Assembly: GCA_035555975.1 (NCBI GenBank)
Contig: DATMFV010000079.1
Location: 6,597-70,596, forward strand
Length of the DNA stretch: 64,000 bases
Source of the DNA: DATMFV01 sp035555975
GTDB taxonomy: Bacteria > Verrucomicrobiota > Verrucomicrobiia > Chthoniobacterales > Chthoniobacteraceae
Direction: 5' to 3'
In this document: one piece after another, positions 17,010-25,693 of the stretch
How the letters are laid out: the number at the start of each line of letters is the position of its first letter
Position numbering within the stretch: the stretch's first letter is position 1
Made by a program: the position numbers and the translations under genes
The notes under the pieces: model-generated
Databases searched by the model: none
What the model saw: only the letters and a program-made list of their open reading frames with translations
What the model was told of the DNA's origin: nothing

Positions 17010-18104
17010 ATGTCCCGAACCCGCCTTTTCACCCTCGTTATTTCGCTCCTTCTGCTGGGGGGAGCCGTCTGGGGGCTTTCCCGCTTTTTCCGGGCGCGAC
17101 CGGCGTTTGAGAGCGAGGAGTTGACCACGCCGAAGCTGGTCCTCGAAAAACTCCCGCCGCTCAAGAGCCTCTATTTTACCCCGTCGGCGGTTGTGGCGCT
17201 GCGCGATGCGTGGGCTTCGCTTGAGCTTCCCGGCGCGGGGCCGCAGGACGATTACGCCGCCTTTGCCCGGTGTACCCACGACCCCGGGGCGTGGCGTCGG
17301 CTCGATCGGGAGCGCCGGTTTGACACCGTCTGGCTGATGGGCGACCCGGCGGAGTACCGCCCGTTGCTCGACCACCTGCACGAATCGCCCGACTGGCAGC
17401 TTGCCTACCTCGACGCAACGAGCTTCCTTTTCCGGAGGGGGAGCGAGCCGCTCTGGAAACCGGCGGACCTCGACGCGCTCAAGCAACGCTTTGCCGATCA
17501 TTCGAAGCGCGAACAGGCGGTGATGCGGGTCCACGTCGCCCAGCGCCTTGCGGCGATCCATGCGATGAACGAGGCCAGAACGCTTCTCGACGAAGCGCTC
17601 GCGCTTGACCCGGCTTCCGCTCCGGCCCTGACCCAACTCGCCTGCCACGAGGCGCTGCTCGGTCGGTGGGAGGCCGCCCTGGACGCCAGCACCCGGGCGC
17701 TCGAAGCCGACCCGGGATACCCGCCCGCCATGGCGGCCCATGCCGAGGCGCTTTTTGCATTCGGCAAGTTCGCTCAGGCGTTGAGCGTCACGCGCAAGCT
17801 GGTCAAGCTCGCCCCCCGCGACGGCCCGACCCTCTACCTCCACGCCAAGGTGACCCACGCCGCCAAGGCGCATGCGGAGGAGATCGAGGTGCTCAAGACG
17901 ATCATCGAAATCAACACCGGGCGCCACCTCCCGGTCTCCACCTGGCAGGTCTTTCTCGGCCAGGCTTACGCCGCGACCGGAGAGGCCGGGTCGGCGCTGG
18001 AAGCCTTTGAGAGCGCGCTCCAAAGCGGCCGGCTTTCCGACGCCGAACGGGAGTTTGCCGAAAAAGGGGTCGAACGGCTCCGGGGCCGCCGCGCCCTCCG
18101 GTAA
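17010..18104 (+). CDS. Membrane-anchored TPR protein
   Basis: A 364-residue protein from the ATG at 17010. One N-terminal membrane helix (about 7-25, LFTLVISLLLLGGAVWGLS) is followed by a periplasmic or cytoplasmic part with a mixed domain (about 50-150). Tetratricopeptide repeats fill about 190-360 (ALALDPASAPALTQLACHEALLGRWEAAL, ALEADPGYPPAMAAHAEALFAFG). TPR arrays mediate protein contacts; no partner can be named. A longer in-frame extension upstream overlaps the DUF167 gene on the other strand and lacks a membrane-protein start, so it is rejected. It precedes the LolC-type gene by about 115 bp. Confidence 0.85.
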   Translation: MSRTRLFTLVISLLLLGGAVWGLSRFFRARPAFESEELTTPKLVLEKLPPLKSLYFTPSAVVALRDAWASLELPGAGPQDDYAAFARCTHDPGAWRRLDRERRFDTVWLMGDPAEYRPLLDHLHESPDWQLAYLDATSFLFRRGSEPLWKPADLDALKQRFADHSKREQAVMRVHVAQRLAAIHAMNEARTLLDEALALDPASAPALTQLACHEALLGRWEAALDASTRALEADPGYPPAMAAHAEALFAFGKFAQALSVTRKLVKLAPRDGPTLYLHAKVTHAAKAHAEEIEVLKTIIEINTGRHLPVSTWQVFLGQAYAATGEAGSALEAFESALQSGRLSDAEREFAEKGVERLRGRRALR

Positions 18105-18219
18105 GCGTTCCCAAAATCGCTGAAAAATCTGGTTTCCTTCCGCTTCCGTTGCATGGATCATGCGAAGGAAAGGGACGGGAACGGCTGCCCTCCGGTTCCG
18201 CCCGTCCCATCGTTATCCC

Positions 18220-19521
18220 GTGAAAACCCCGTTCAGCCTTTTCCTCGCCCTCCGCTACCTGAAGCCGAAGCGCACCTTTGTCAGCGTCATCACGCTGATT
18301 TCGATCATCGGCGTCATGCTCGGGATCACGGTGCTGATCCTGGTCATCTCGGTGATGACCGGTTTTGAGCGCGAACTGCGGCAGAAGGTACTCGGGTTTG
18401 ACCCGCACATCCTCGTCGGCAACCCGGAGGGCGGGGGGCTGCCTGACTGGCAGGAGGTGATGAAGGAAATCGCCGCCGCCCCCCGGATCGAGGCCGCCGC
18501 CCCGTTCGTTCAGGGGCCGGTGATTGTGGAATCGAAGCGGGGGGACGGCTTCCAGCGGCTCGCCCCGAACATTCGCGGCATTGATGTCGAACTCGAAAGC
18601 AAGGTGACGCGGATTGGCGACTTCATCCGCGAAGGGAAGCTCGACCTCTCGGGAAACACGACCGTCATCGGGATCGACCTCGCCCGTTCGCTCGGCGTCG
18701 GTGTGGGCGACAAGGTGACGATCTACTCCCCCGGCAACGTCGGCGAAGTCCTCTCCGCGCTCCAGAAGGCGGAGGACGACCCGAAGGAACTGGAAAACGT
18801 CAAGACGCTCCTGCTCCCTGCGGAGATGACCGTCACCGGGATTTTCGAAAGCGGCCGTTTCGTCTACGACTCGCAGTTTCTCCTCGTCCCCCTCTACATC
18901 GGGCAGGAGCTTTACGGGCTCCAGGAACAGGATACCGTCCACGGCATCTCCGTGCGGACGGTCGATCCGAAACAGGCGGGGCCGATCCGCGACGTGATGC
19001 TGGCGCACGTGAACGCCCGCGTCACCGCGCAGACGTGGGAGGAGATGAACCACAGCTTTTTTGAGGCGATCGCGATGGAGCGCAACGTCATGTTCTTTCT
19101 TTTGATGTTCATCATCATCGTCGCGGCGTTCGGGATCATGAACACGCTGATCACCGTCACGGTGCAGAAAACGCGGGAGATCGGGATCATGAAGGCGCTC
19201 GGGGCGACAACGGGGCAGATCGTCCTCGTCTTCCTGGGGCAGGGGATGATCGTCGGCTTTTTCGGCAACCTTGCCGGGCTGGGCTTGGGGATGACGCTCA
19301 TCACCTACCGCAACGAGTTCAAGGATTGGCTCGCGGAACGCCTTGGCATCGAGGTTTTCCCCGCCAGCGTCTACCAGTTTTCGCGGATTCCGGCGGAAGT
19401 CGTCCCGTACGATGTGGCGACGATCTGCATCAGCGCATTTGTCATCTGTTCGCTGGCGGCGCTGATCCCGGCTTATTTCGCGGCGCGGCTCGATCCGGTG
19501 ACGGCGTTGCGGCAGGAGTAG
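18220..19521 (+). CDS. LolC/LolE-family lipoprotein-releasing permease
   Basis: A 433-residue inner-membrane protein with the LolC/E plan: one N-terminal helix after LALRYLKPKRTFVSVIT, a large periplasmic MacB-type domain (about 50-280), then three helices (about 290-410). LolCDE extracts lipoproteins for transport to the outer membrane. The GTG at 18220 gives the family start VKTPFSLFLALRYL; an ATG at 18160 would add 20 non-family residues. No LolD ATPase gene follows, so the ATPase must be elsewhere. A repeat cluster starts right after the gene. Confidence 0.9.
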   Translation: MKTPFSLFLALRYLKPKRTFVSVITLISIIGVMLGITVLILVISVMTGFERELRQKVLGFDPHILVGNPEGGGLPDWQEVMKEIAAAPRIEAAAPFVQGPVIVESKRGDGFQRLAPNIRGIDVELESKVTRIGDFIREGKLDLSGNTTVIGIDLARSLGVGVGDKVTIYSPGNVGEVLSALQKAEDDPKELENVKTLLLPAEMTVTGIFESGRFVYDSQFLLVPLYIGQELYGLQEQDTVHGISVRTVDPKQAGPIRDVMLAHVNARVTAQTWEEMNHSFFEAIAMERNVMFFLLMFIIIVAAFGIMNTLITVTVQKTREIGIMKALGATTGQIVLVFLGQGMIVGFFGNLAGLGLGMTLITYRNEFKDWLAERLGIEVFPASVYQFSRIPAEVVPYDVATICISAFVICSLAALIPAYFAARLDPVTALRQE

Positions 19522-19866
19522 CTCTACCGTCGTTCGGCTGCTGGGTGCAGATGGACACCTTGGGCCAACGGCCCAAAATTCCTCAGCCCAGGCCAACGGC
19601 CTGGGAAATCGGTCACGACAAAAAACCCTACGCCCCAACGGGGCGTGATACGATCACGTCATGGCTTGCCGGGAGGATATCGGTCCTTCAGACCGCCTCC
19701 CGTGACCGGACGCCTACCCGGCCCGTTGGGCCGGGCTGAGGAATTGCCGGCCCGTTGGGCCTTGAGTCGGACTTCGTCAACCGCGAGCTTTTGCCATCAT
19801 CGCCACTCTTGACATGGCGCACCCTTTTGCCTTTGGTGAGCCGTAGTCGCTTTTTTACCTTTTCTT
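19522..19866. repeat. Cluster of palindromes with fixed loops (hairpin family A)
   Basis: This gene-free stretch holds five near-perfect palindromes that share the loop AAC (GTT on the other strand) but differ in stem: TTGGGCC-AAC-GGCCCAA (19560-19576), CCCAGGCC-AAC-GGCCTGGG (19587-19605), ACGCCCC-AAC-GGGGCGT (19630-19646), CCCGGCCC-GTT-GGGCCGGG (19717-19735) and GGCCC-GTT-GGGCC (19749-19761). A sixth hairpin, CGGTC-CTTCA-GACCG (19681-19695), is nested in GGGAGG...CCTCCC. The same kinds recur at 33701-33780. A TTGACA at 19809 may be part of the promoter of the next operon. Confidence 0.8.
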
Positions 19867-20865
19867 ATGTCCGATTCCACCACTTCCAACCCGGCATCCG
19901 GGCCGATTTCCGCTTTTATCGACACGCACTACCGCCATTTCAATGCGGCCACCCTGAAGGATGCGAGCATCGCCTACCGTAAACATCTCGACGACGGCGG
20001 GGTGATGTTCCTGAGCATGGCCGGGGCGATGAGCACGGCGGAGATCGGCGTTTCGCTCGCCGAAATGATCCGGCAGGGGAAGGTCCACGCCATCTGCTGT
20101 ACCGGGGCGAACCTGGAAGAGGATGTCTTCAACCTCGTCGCGCACGACCATTACGTCCGCATCCCCCATTACCGCGACCTGACCAAGCAGGACGAAAAGG
20201 ATCTGCTTGATCGCAACCTGAACCGCGTGACCGATACCTGCATCCCCGAACACGAGGCGATGCGCCGGATCGAAACCGCCGTGCTGGAGGAGTGGATCGC
20301 CGCCGACTCGAAGGGCGAACGCTACTTTCCCCACGAGTTCATGTACCGCATCTTCCTCGGCGGGAAACTGGGCGAATACCAGATTGATCCCAAGAACAGT
20401 TGGCTGCTCGCCGCCGCTGAAGCCAACCTGCCGATGTTCGTTCCCGGCTGGGAAGACTCGACCCTCGGCAACATGTACACGAGCCACGTCGTCACCGGCG
20501 AGGTCAAGAACGTCCACACCGTCCGGACCGGGATCGAGTACATGCTGCTTTTGACCGAGTGGTACCAGAAGACTTCGGCCTCGCAGAGCATCGGCTTTTT
20601 CCAGATTGGCGGCGGGATCGCGGGCGATTTCCCGATCTGCGTCGTCCCGATGCTTCACCAGGACCTCCAGCGGACCGACATCCCGCTCTGGGGGTATTTC
20701 TGCCAGATCAGCGATTCGACCACCAGCTACGGCTCGTACTCCGGGGCCATTCCCAACGAAAAGATCACCTGGGGCAAGCTCGGCGTGGAAACCCCGTCGT
20801 TTGTCATCGAGTCGGACGCTTCCATCGTCGCCCCGCTCGTTTTCTCGTACATCCTCGGCTGGTAA
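19867..20865 (+). CDS. Deoxyhypusine synthase-like protein
   Basis: A 332-residue NAD-dependent enzyme of the deoxyhypusine synthase/homospermidine synthase family. The C-terminal SGAIPNEKITWGKL carries the catalytic lysine (Lys304) and preceding Glu and Trp of the eukaryotic enzyme. By eye, two Asp that contact NAD and spermidine in human enzyme (in the DGSDSG segment) are Tyr here (YGSYSG). Bacteria have no eIF5A, so the substrate must differ; aminobutyl transfer to a polyamine is the obvious guess. It is 6 bp upstream of hldD and probably the first gene of a three-gene operon. Confidence 0.88.
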   Translation: MSDSTTSNPASGPISAFIDTHYRHFNAATLKDASIAYRKHLDDGGVMFLSMAGAMSTAEIGVSLAEMIRQGKVHAICCTGANLEEDVFNLVAHDHYVRIPHYRDLTKQDEKDLLDRNLNRVTDTCIPEHEAMRRIETAVLEEWIAADSKGERYFPHEFMYRIFLGGKLGEYQIDPKNSWLLAAAEANLPMFVPGWEDSTLGNMYTSHVVTGEVKNVHTVRTGIEYMLLLTEWYQKTSASQSIGFFQIGGGIAGDFPICVVPMLHQDLQRTDIPLWGYFCQISDSTTSYGSYSGAIPNEKITWGKLGVETPSFVIESDASIVAPLVFSYILGW

Positions 20866-20871
20866 CGCTTT

Positions 20872-21882
20872 ATGCCGAACCGCCCCTTTTTCGATCCCGC
20901 TGCGCGCTTTCTGGTCACCGGAGGCGCGGGAATGATCGGGAGCGCCGTCGTCTGGGCGCTCAACCGGCGCGGGTGTGAAGAGATCGTCGTCTGCGATGAA
21001 CTGGGCACTTCGGAAAAATGGCGCAATCTGGTCCCTCTCCGCTACGCCGATTATCTCGAAGCGGGCGACCTCCTCCCCCGGCTGGAAAGCGGGGCGCTGG
21101 GCGATTTCGACGCGGTTTTTCACCTCGGAGCCTGTTCCGCCACCACCGAGCGCGACGCGACCTACCTGATCCGCAACAACTTCGAGTACACCAAGAATCT
21201 CGCCCGCTGGTCGCTCGCCAACGACGCCCGGTTCCTCTACGCCTCCTCCGCCGCGACCTACGGCGATGGCAGCCACGGGATGGCGGACGCCGAGCCGGAC
21301 CTTCACCGGTTTCGGCCGCTCAACATGTACGGCTATTCGAAGCATCTCTTCGACCTCCACGCCCGGCGCGAAGGGTGGCTCTCGAAGATCGTCGGCCTCA
21401 AGTACTTCAACGTCTTCGGGCCGAACGAGGACCACAAGGGCGACATGCGGAGCGTCGTCCACAAAAGCTTCGCCCAGGTGCGGGACGAGGGGGTGATCCG
21501 CCTCTTCCGCAGCTACCGGGATGAGTACGCGGACGGTGAACAGAAGCGCGATTTTCTTTACGTCAAAGATGCGGTGGAGATGACCCTTCACCTCGCGCAA
21601 GCGGAAAGCGCCGCCGGGCTCTACAACATCGGTTCGGGCCAGGCCCAAAGCTGGAACGACCTCGCCCGCGCCCTCTTTGCGGCGCTGGAGCGTCCCGTCA
21701 ACATCGAGTACATTGCCATGCCTGAAACGCTCCGGGGCAAGTACCAGTATTTCACGCAGGCTGATATCACCCGTTTGAGAGAGACCGGTTACCAAGCGCC
21801 GGTCACCCCGCTCGCCGAAGCCGTCCGCGATTACACCACTCATTATCTGATCCCCGACCATCGCCTCGGCGATGAGGAGTAG
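20872..21882 (+). CDS. hldD: ADP-L-glycero-D-manno-heptose 6-epimerase HldD
   Basis: A 336-residue short-chain dehydrogenase-type epimerase that makes ADP-L,D-heptose for the lipopolysaccharide inner core. The NADP-binding GGAGMIGSAVVWALNRRG is at about 18-35 and the active-site YGYSKHLFD (Tyr-x3-Lys) near 150. FVTGG-type start, KYFNVFGPNEDHKGDMRSVV and the C-terminal DI-x-x-L-R segment are HldD-specific. It implies an outer membrane with heptose-containing LPS. It follows the deoxyhypusine-synthase-like gene by 6 bp and precedes the LarA-like gene by 48 bp. Confidence 0.95.
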   Translation: MPNRPFFDPAARFLVTGGAGMIGSAVVWALNRRGCEEIVVCDELGTSEKWRNLVPLRYADYLEAGDLLPRLESGALGDFDAVFHLGACSATTERDATYLIRNNFEYTKNLARWSLANDARFLYASSAATYGDGSHGMADAEPDLHRFRPLNMYGYSKHLFDLHARREGWLSKIVGLKYFNVFGPNEDHKGDMRSVVHKSFAQVRDEGVIRLFRSYRDEYADGEQKRDFLYVKDAVEMTLHLAQAESAAGLYNIGSGQAQSWNDLARALFAALERPVNIEYIAMPETLRGKYQYFTQADITRLRETGYQAPVTPLAEAVRDYTTHYLIPDHRLGDEE

Positions 21883-21930
21883 ATTGCCAACGTCCGTGAT
21901 TTCCGTTTAACTTCTTCTTTTTTACGCTCT

Positions 21931-23226
21931 ATGCCCTGGTTCAAACACGAAGCCGCCCACATCACCCCGCAGGAAATCGAAGCCCTTTCGCTCCGTCTCA
22001 TCGAAGAGTCGCGCCAGCGGATCAAAAAGGATCTCAAGCGCGTCCTGCTGCTTCCCCCTGACCTGACCCGCGCCCACAGCGGCGTCGGGAAGATCACCGA
22101 AATCATCTACAATGCCCTGACCGAAGCGGGCGCGGAAGTCCACGTCATCCCGACGCTCGGCCAGCACATCCCCCATACCGAGGAGGAAAACCGCTGGATG
22201 TTCGGCACCATCCCGCATGCCCGCATCCATCCGCACGACTGGCGCGACGGCGTGACGCGGATCGGCAACATCCCCGGCAAGCTCGTCGCCGAAACGACCG
22301 GCGGCGTGGCGGACTGGGACATCCCGGTCGACCTCAACAACATGCTCGTCAAGGAGCAGTGGGACCTGATCGTCAACCTCGGCCACGTCGTTCCGCACGA
22401 AGTGCTCGGCTTCGCCAACCACAACAAGAACTACTTCATCGGCCTGGGCGGCAAGGAGACGATCTGCACCGCCCACATGGCGGCGGCCGTCTACGGGATT
22501 GAAAACAACCTCGGCAACCTGATCACCCCGCTTCGCGCCTGCTTTAACTGGGCGGAAGACGAGATGCTCGGCAGCTACCCGGATGTCTACCTCCAGATCG
22601 TCATGAACCGCGACGCGGACAACAACCTCGTCACCAGCGGCATCTACGTCGGCGACGATCTCGACACCTACCTCGAAGCCGCCCGCGCCAGCCGCGCGCA
22701 GAACATCACGGTTTTCGACAAGCCGATCAAAAAGATCGTCGCGGTCATGCAGGCCGACGAATTCCGCTCCACCTGGGTCGCCAACAAGGCGGTCTACCGG
22801 ACGCGCATGGCGCTCGAAGACAACGGGGAACTCCTCATCATCGCCCCCGGCCTCGAACGTTTCGGCGAACAGCCGGAGGTTGAGGCGATCATCCGCAAGT
22901 ACGGCTACTGCGGCACGCCCAAGGCGCTCGAAGCCTACAAGGTCAATGCCGACCTCCAGAACTTCGCCCACGCCACCGCCCACCTGCTGCACGGCTCCTC
23001 CGAAGACCGCTTCACGATCCGCTACGCCCCGGGCCACCTGAGCCGCGAGGAGATCGAAAGCGTCAATTTCGCCTACGCCGACATCAACGAAGTCCAGGCC
23101 CGCTACTCCAACATGAAGGAAGGGTGGAACACGATGCCCGACGGCGAGGAAGTCTTCTACATCAGCACGCCCTCCGCCGGTCTCTGGGCCGCCCGGGAAC
23201 GTCTCGGCGACCGTCTCAACCAGTAA
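21931..23226 (+). CDS. LarA-family (nickel-pincer) racemase-like protein
   Basis: A 431-residue DUF2088/LarA-family protein. PPDLTRAHSG near 42-51 matches the family D-x-T-R site and LGQHIPHTEEE near 76-86 the next motif. His156, Lys166 and His182 have the same spacing as His174, Lys184 and His200 of Lactobacillus LarA, where the lysine holds the nickel-pincer nucleotide. So the cofactor site looks intact. The substrate is unknown; the family includes racemases and epimerases of several 2-hydroxy acids. No larB, larC or larE is in the window. It ends an apparent operon, with a terminator 109 bp downstream. Confidence 0.85.
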   Translation: MPWFKHEAAHITPQEIEALSLRLIEESRQRIKKDLKRVLLLPPDLTRAHSGVGKITEIIYNALTEAGAEVHVIPTLGQHIPHTEEENRWMFGTIPHARIHPHDWRDGVTRIGNIPGKLVAETTGGVADWDIPVDLNNMLVKEQWDLIVNLGHVVPHEVLGFANHNKNYFIGLGGKETICTAHMAAAVYGIENNLGNLITPLRACFNWAEDEMLGSYPDVYLQIVMNRDADNNLVTSGIYVGDDLDTYLEAARASRAQNITVFDKPIKKIVAVMQADEFRSTWVANKAVYRTRMALEDNGELLIIAPGLERFGEQPEVEAIIRKYGYCGTPKALEAYKVNADLQNFAHATAHLLHGSSEDRFTIRYAPGHLSREEIESVNFAYADINEVQARYSNMKEGWNTMPDGEEVFYISTPSAGLWAARERLGDRLNQ

Positions 23227-23334
23227 AAAAAGGGGCAACCCAAAGGGTTCCGGGCTCCGGTTGGAACATGGCCCGGATGTTGCTTTGACAACGACTCCTT
23301 AAACTAAGTGCGTGGAAGCTTCGCAGTGCTTCAG

Positions 23335-23373
23335 GAAGGAGCAATCGGAAAAAAACGGTTGCTCCTTCTTTGT
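23335..23373 (+). terminator. Rho-independent terminator after the LarA-like gene
   Basis: A perfect 10-bp stem, GAAGGAGCAA (23335-23344) with TTGCTCCTTC (23359-23368), closes a 14-base A-rich loop and is followed by TTTGTTT. It separates the deoxyhypusine-synthase-like/hldD/larA-like operon from prmC. Confidence 0.8.
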
Positions 23374-23458
23374 TTCTCTGGCTTCGTAAACAGCCCCGTT
23401 TCCCCCATGACCGCGCCCCCCGGCCAACCACCCGTTTTTTAAGTCCTACCGCCACCTG

Positions 23459-24304
23459 ATGAAAACCGTCATGGAAGTGGTCACCGCCATGACCGACTAC
23501 CTTGCCCAACGCTCCGTGGAAAGCCCCCGGCTCAACGCGGAACTGCTGGTGGCGCATGTGCTCAAGAAGAAGCGGCTCGACCTTTACCTCGAGTTTGACC
23601 GCCCTTTGAGCGAGGCCGAACTCGAACCGCTGCGCGGGCTCCTCCGCAAGCGGGGTAGCGGCATCCCGCTCCAGCACCTGCTCGGCACCGTCGAGTTTCA
23701 CGGGCGGGTTTTCCGCACCGATGCGCGCGCGCTGATCCCCCGGCCCGAAACCGAAGCGTTGATGGAACTCATCTTAAAGGAACCGCTCCCGGAAAATCCC
23801 CGGTTTCTCGATGTCGGGACCGGCAGCGGGATCATTGCGCTCACTCTCGCGGGGGAACTCCCCGGCGCGCGGGGCGTCGCGCTCGACCTCTCGCCCGACG
23901 CGCTGGCGCTCGCCCGGGAAAACGGGGCGCAACTCGATCTCGCCGACCGGGTCACCTGGATTCAGAGCGATCTTTTGAACGGACTCGACGCGGGGGAGCG
24001 ATTTGACCTCGTTGTCGCCAACCTTCCGTACATCGCGAGCGACGAAATCGCCGCGCTTTCACGCGAAGTCCAACATGATCCCCGGCTCGCCCTTGACGGA
24101 GGGCCGCGCGGCACGGAGATCATTGAACGGCTGATCGACGAAATCCGCCCTTTTCTCAACCCGGGCGCCCTGCTGGCGCTCGAAATCGGACACGACCAGG
24201 CGGAGCACCTCGGTGGCGTCCTTCAACAGCAGCATTACCACGACGTTCGGGCGAAGGCCGACTATCAGGAGATCCTGCGCTTCCTATTGGCTCAACATGG
24301 ATAA
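23459..24304 (+). CDS. prmC: Release factor glutamine methyltransferase PrmC
   Basis: A 281-residue SAM enzyme that methylates the GGQ glutamine of peptide release factors. It has the helical N-terminal substrate domain (about 1-80), SAM motif I VGTGSGIIALTLA near 120, and the catalytic NLPYIAS (N-x-P-Y type) near 184. Length is normal. Its stop overlaps the murA start by 8 bp, so the two are co-translated. The usual neighbour prfA is not present here. Confidence 0.95.
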   Translation: MKTVMEVVTAMTDYLAQRSVESPRLNAELLVAHVLKKKRLDLYLEFDRPLSEAELEPLRGLLRKRGSGIPLQHLLGTVEFHGRVFRTDARALIPRPETEALMELILKEPLPENPRFLDVGTGSGIIALTLAGELPGARGVALDLSPDALALARENGAQLDLADRVTWIQSDLLNGLDAGERFDLVVANLPYIASDEIAALSREVQHDPRLALDGGPRGTEIIERLIDEIRPFLNPGALLALEIGHDQAEHLGGVLQQQHYHDVRAKADYQEILRFLLAQHG

Positions 24305-25559
24305 AATTCTCGTACACGGCGGGCACCGCCTCGAAGGCAAGGTCCGGATCAGCGGTTCCAAAAACTCGGCGCTCCCGATTCTCGCGGCCTGCCTGCTGAC
24401 GCGGGAGACCTGCGTCATCCGCAACGTCCCCGACCTGAGCGACATCAACTACATGCTGCAAATCCTGAGCCACCTCGGCGCGGAGGTGGAGCGGGCGAGC
24501 GGCAAGGTGATCATCCGCGCGGAAAAGATCAAGACCGTTGCGCCGTACGAGATCGTCCGCAAGATGCGCGCTTCGGTCTGTTTCCTCGGGCCGATGCTCG
24601 GTCGTGAAAAAGAGGCGACCGTCTCGCTTCCCGGCGGGTGTGTCATCGGCGACCGCCCGATCGACCTCCACCTTCGCGGCTTTGAGGCGCTCGGCGCGGT
24701 GGTCCGGGTCGAGGGAGGCAACGTCAAGCTCTTTGCCTCCGCGCTCAGGGGGAGCGAGATCAACCTGCTCGGCAAGTACGGCTCCACCGTGCTCGGCACC
24801 GACAACATCATGATGGCCGCCGTCCTGGCCGAAGGGACGACCATCATCGAAGGGGCCGCAGCGGAACCCGAAGTGGTCGACCTCGCCAACTTTCTCAACG
24901 CCATGGGGGCCAGAATCGAGGGGGCCGGGACGCGCACCATCGTCATCGAAGGGGTGAAGGAACTCCACGGCGCGGAACACGATGTGATTCCCGACCGGAT
25001 CGAAGCCGGGACGTTTCTGGTCGCCGGAGCGATCGCCGGGACGCGGGTGACGCTGGAACGGGTGATTCCCGATCATCTGCAATCGGTCACCGCACAACTT
25101 GAAGCGGCCGGGTTTGGCATCGAAGCCAACGGTTCGACCATGACCCTGATCGGCAACGGTGCGCCGAAACCGCTGGAACTCGTCACCGAGTCATACCCCG
25201 GCTTCCCGACCGACATGCAGGCACAGATGTGCGCGCTTTTAAGCAGCCGCGCAACCGGGATCAGCGTCGTCACCGAGACCATTTTCCCGCAGCGCTTCAT
25301 GCATATTGCCGAACTCAAGCGGATGGGAGCGCAGATCACGCTCGAAGGGGCAACGGCGATCATTCAGGGGGTGCCGCGCCTGAGCGGAGCGCCCGTCATG
25401 GCGAGCGACCTGCGCGCTTCCGCCGCCCTGGTGCTCGCGGGGCTCGATGGCGAGGGGGTGACGGAGGTCAACCGCGTCTACCATATCGATCGGGGTTATG
25501 AGTTGATCGACGAAAAGCTCAACGCCCTTGGCGCACATATCGAGCGGATCAAGGAATAG
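24297..25559 (+). CDS. murA: UDP-N-acetylglucosamine 1-carboxyvinyltransferase MurA
   Basis: A 420-residue enzyme of the first committed step of peptidoglycan synthesis, transferring enolpyruvate from PEP to UDP-GlcNAc. The active-site cysteine, target of fosfomycin, is Cys115 in LPGGCVIGDRP. The KNSALPI segment near 22-28 and the C-terminal DRGYELIDEKL are typical. The ATG at 24297 gives the family start MDKILVHGG; an upstream in-frame extension is rejected. It overlaps prmC. Confidence 0.97.
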   Translation: MDKILVHGGHRLEGKVRISGSKNSALPILAACLLTRETCVIRNVPDLSDINYMLQILSHLGAEVERASGKVIIRAEKIKTVAPYEIVRKMRASVCFLGPMLGREKEATVSLPGGCVIGDRPIDLHLRGFEALGAVVRVEGGNVKLFASALRGSEINLLGKYGSTVLGTDNIMMAAVLAEGTTIIEGAAAEPEVVDLANFLNAMGARIEGAGTRTIVIEGVKELHGAEHDVIPDRIEAGTFLVAGAIAGTRVTLERVIPDHLQSVTAQLEAAGFGIEANGSTMTLIGNGAPKPLELVTESYPGFPTDMQAQMCALLSSRATGISVVTETIFPQRFMHIAELKRMGAQITLEGATAIIQGVPRLSGAPVMASDLRASAALVLAGLDGEGVTEVNRVYHIDRGYELIDEKLNALGAHIERIKE

Positions 25560-25569
25560 CTGCTGGCGC

Positions 25570-25692
25570 AGTCGGCCACGGCGGACCTCTGTACCGTTAA
25601 GTCCGAGGTTCGGGAGGAGCACCGGGTTGCAAAGCGGAGTCCAACGCCGCGGTCGACGGAGGCCGACCCTCCAGGCGCTTCCGCGTAACGCC
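25570..25692. repeat. Dispersed intergenic repeat (hairpin family B)
   Basis: It contains GGCGGACCTCTGTACC and, at 25651-25668, GGTCG-ACGGAGGC-CGACC. This is followed by CTCCAGGCGCTTCCGCG, which is almost identical to 33647-33663. The order of parts (CTC-loop hairpin, TCCAACGCC, GGAG-loop hairpin, CTCCA tail) matches 61734-61848. It fills the gap between the convergent murA and the giant FHA gene. Confidence 0.7.
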
Positions 25693-25693
25693 G

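Noticed and set aside
17911..19638. 575-codon minus-strand frame across the LolC-type gene
   Set aside because: Antisense shadow with Arg/Asp/His-rich composition; the plus strand encodes a clear LolC/E protein.
23227..23334. Possible riboswitch between the LarA-like gene and prmC
   Set aside because: Only short GC-rich inverted repeats are present; they match no riboswitch class I know, and a terminator explains the main hairpin.
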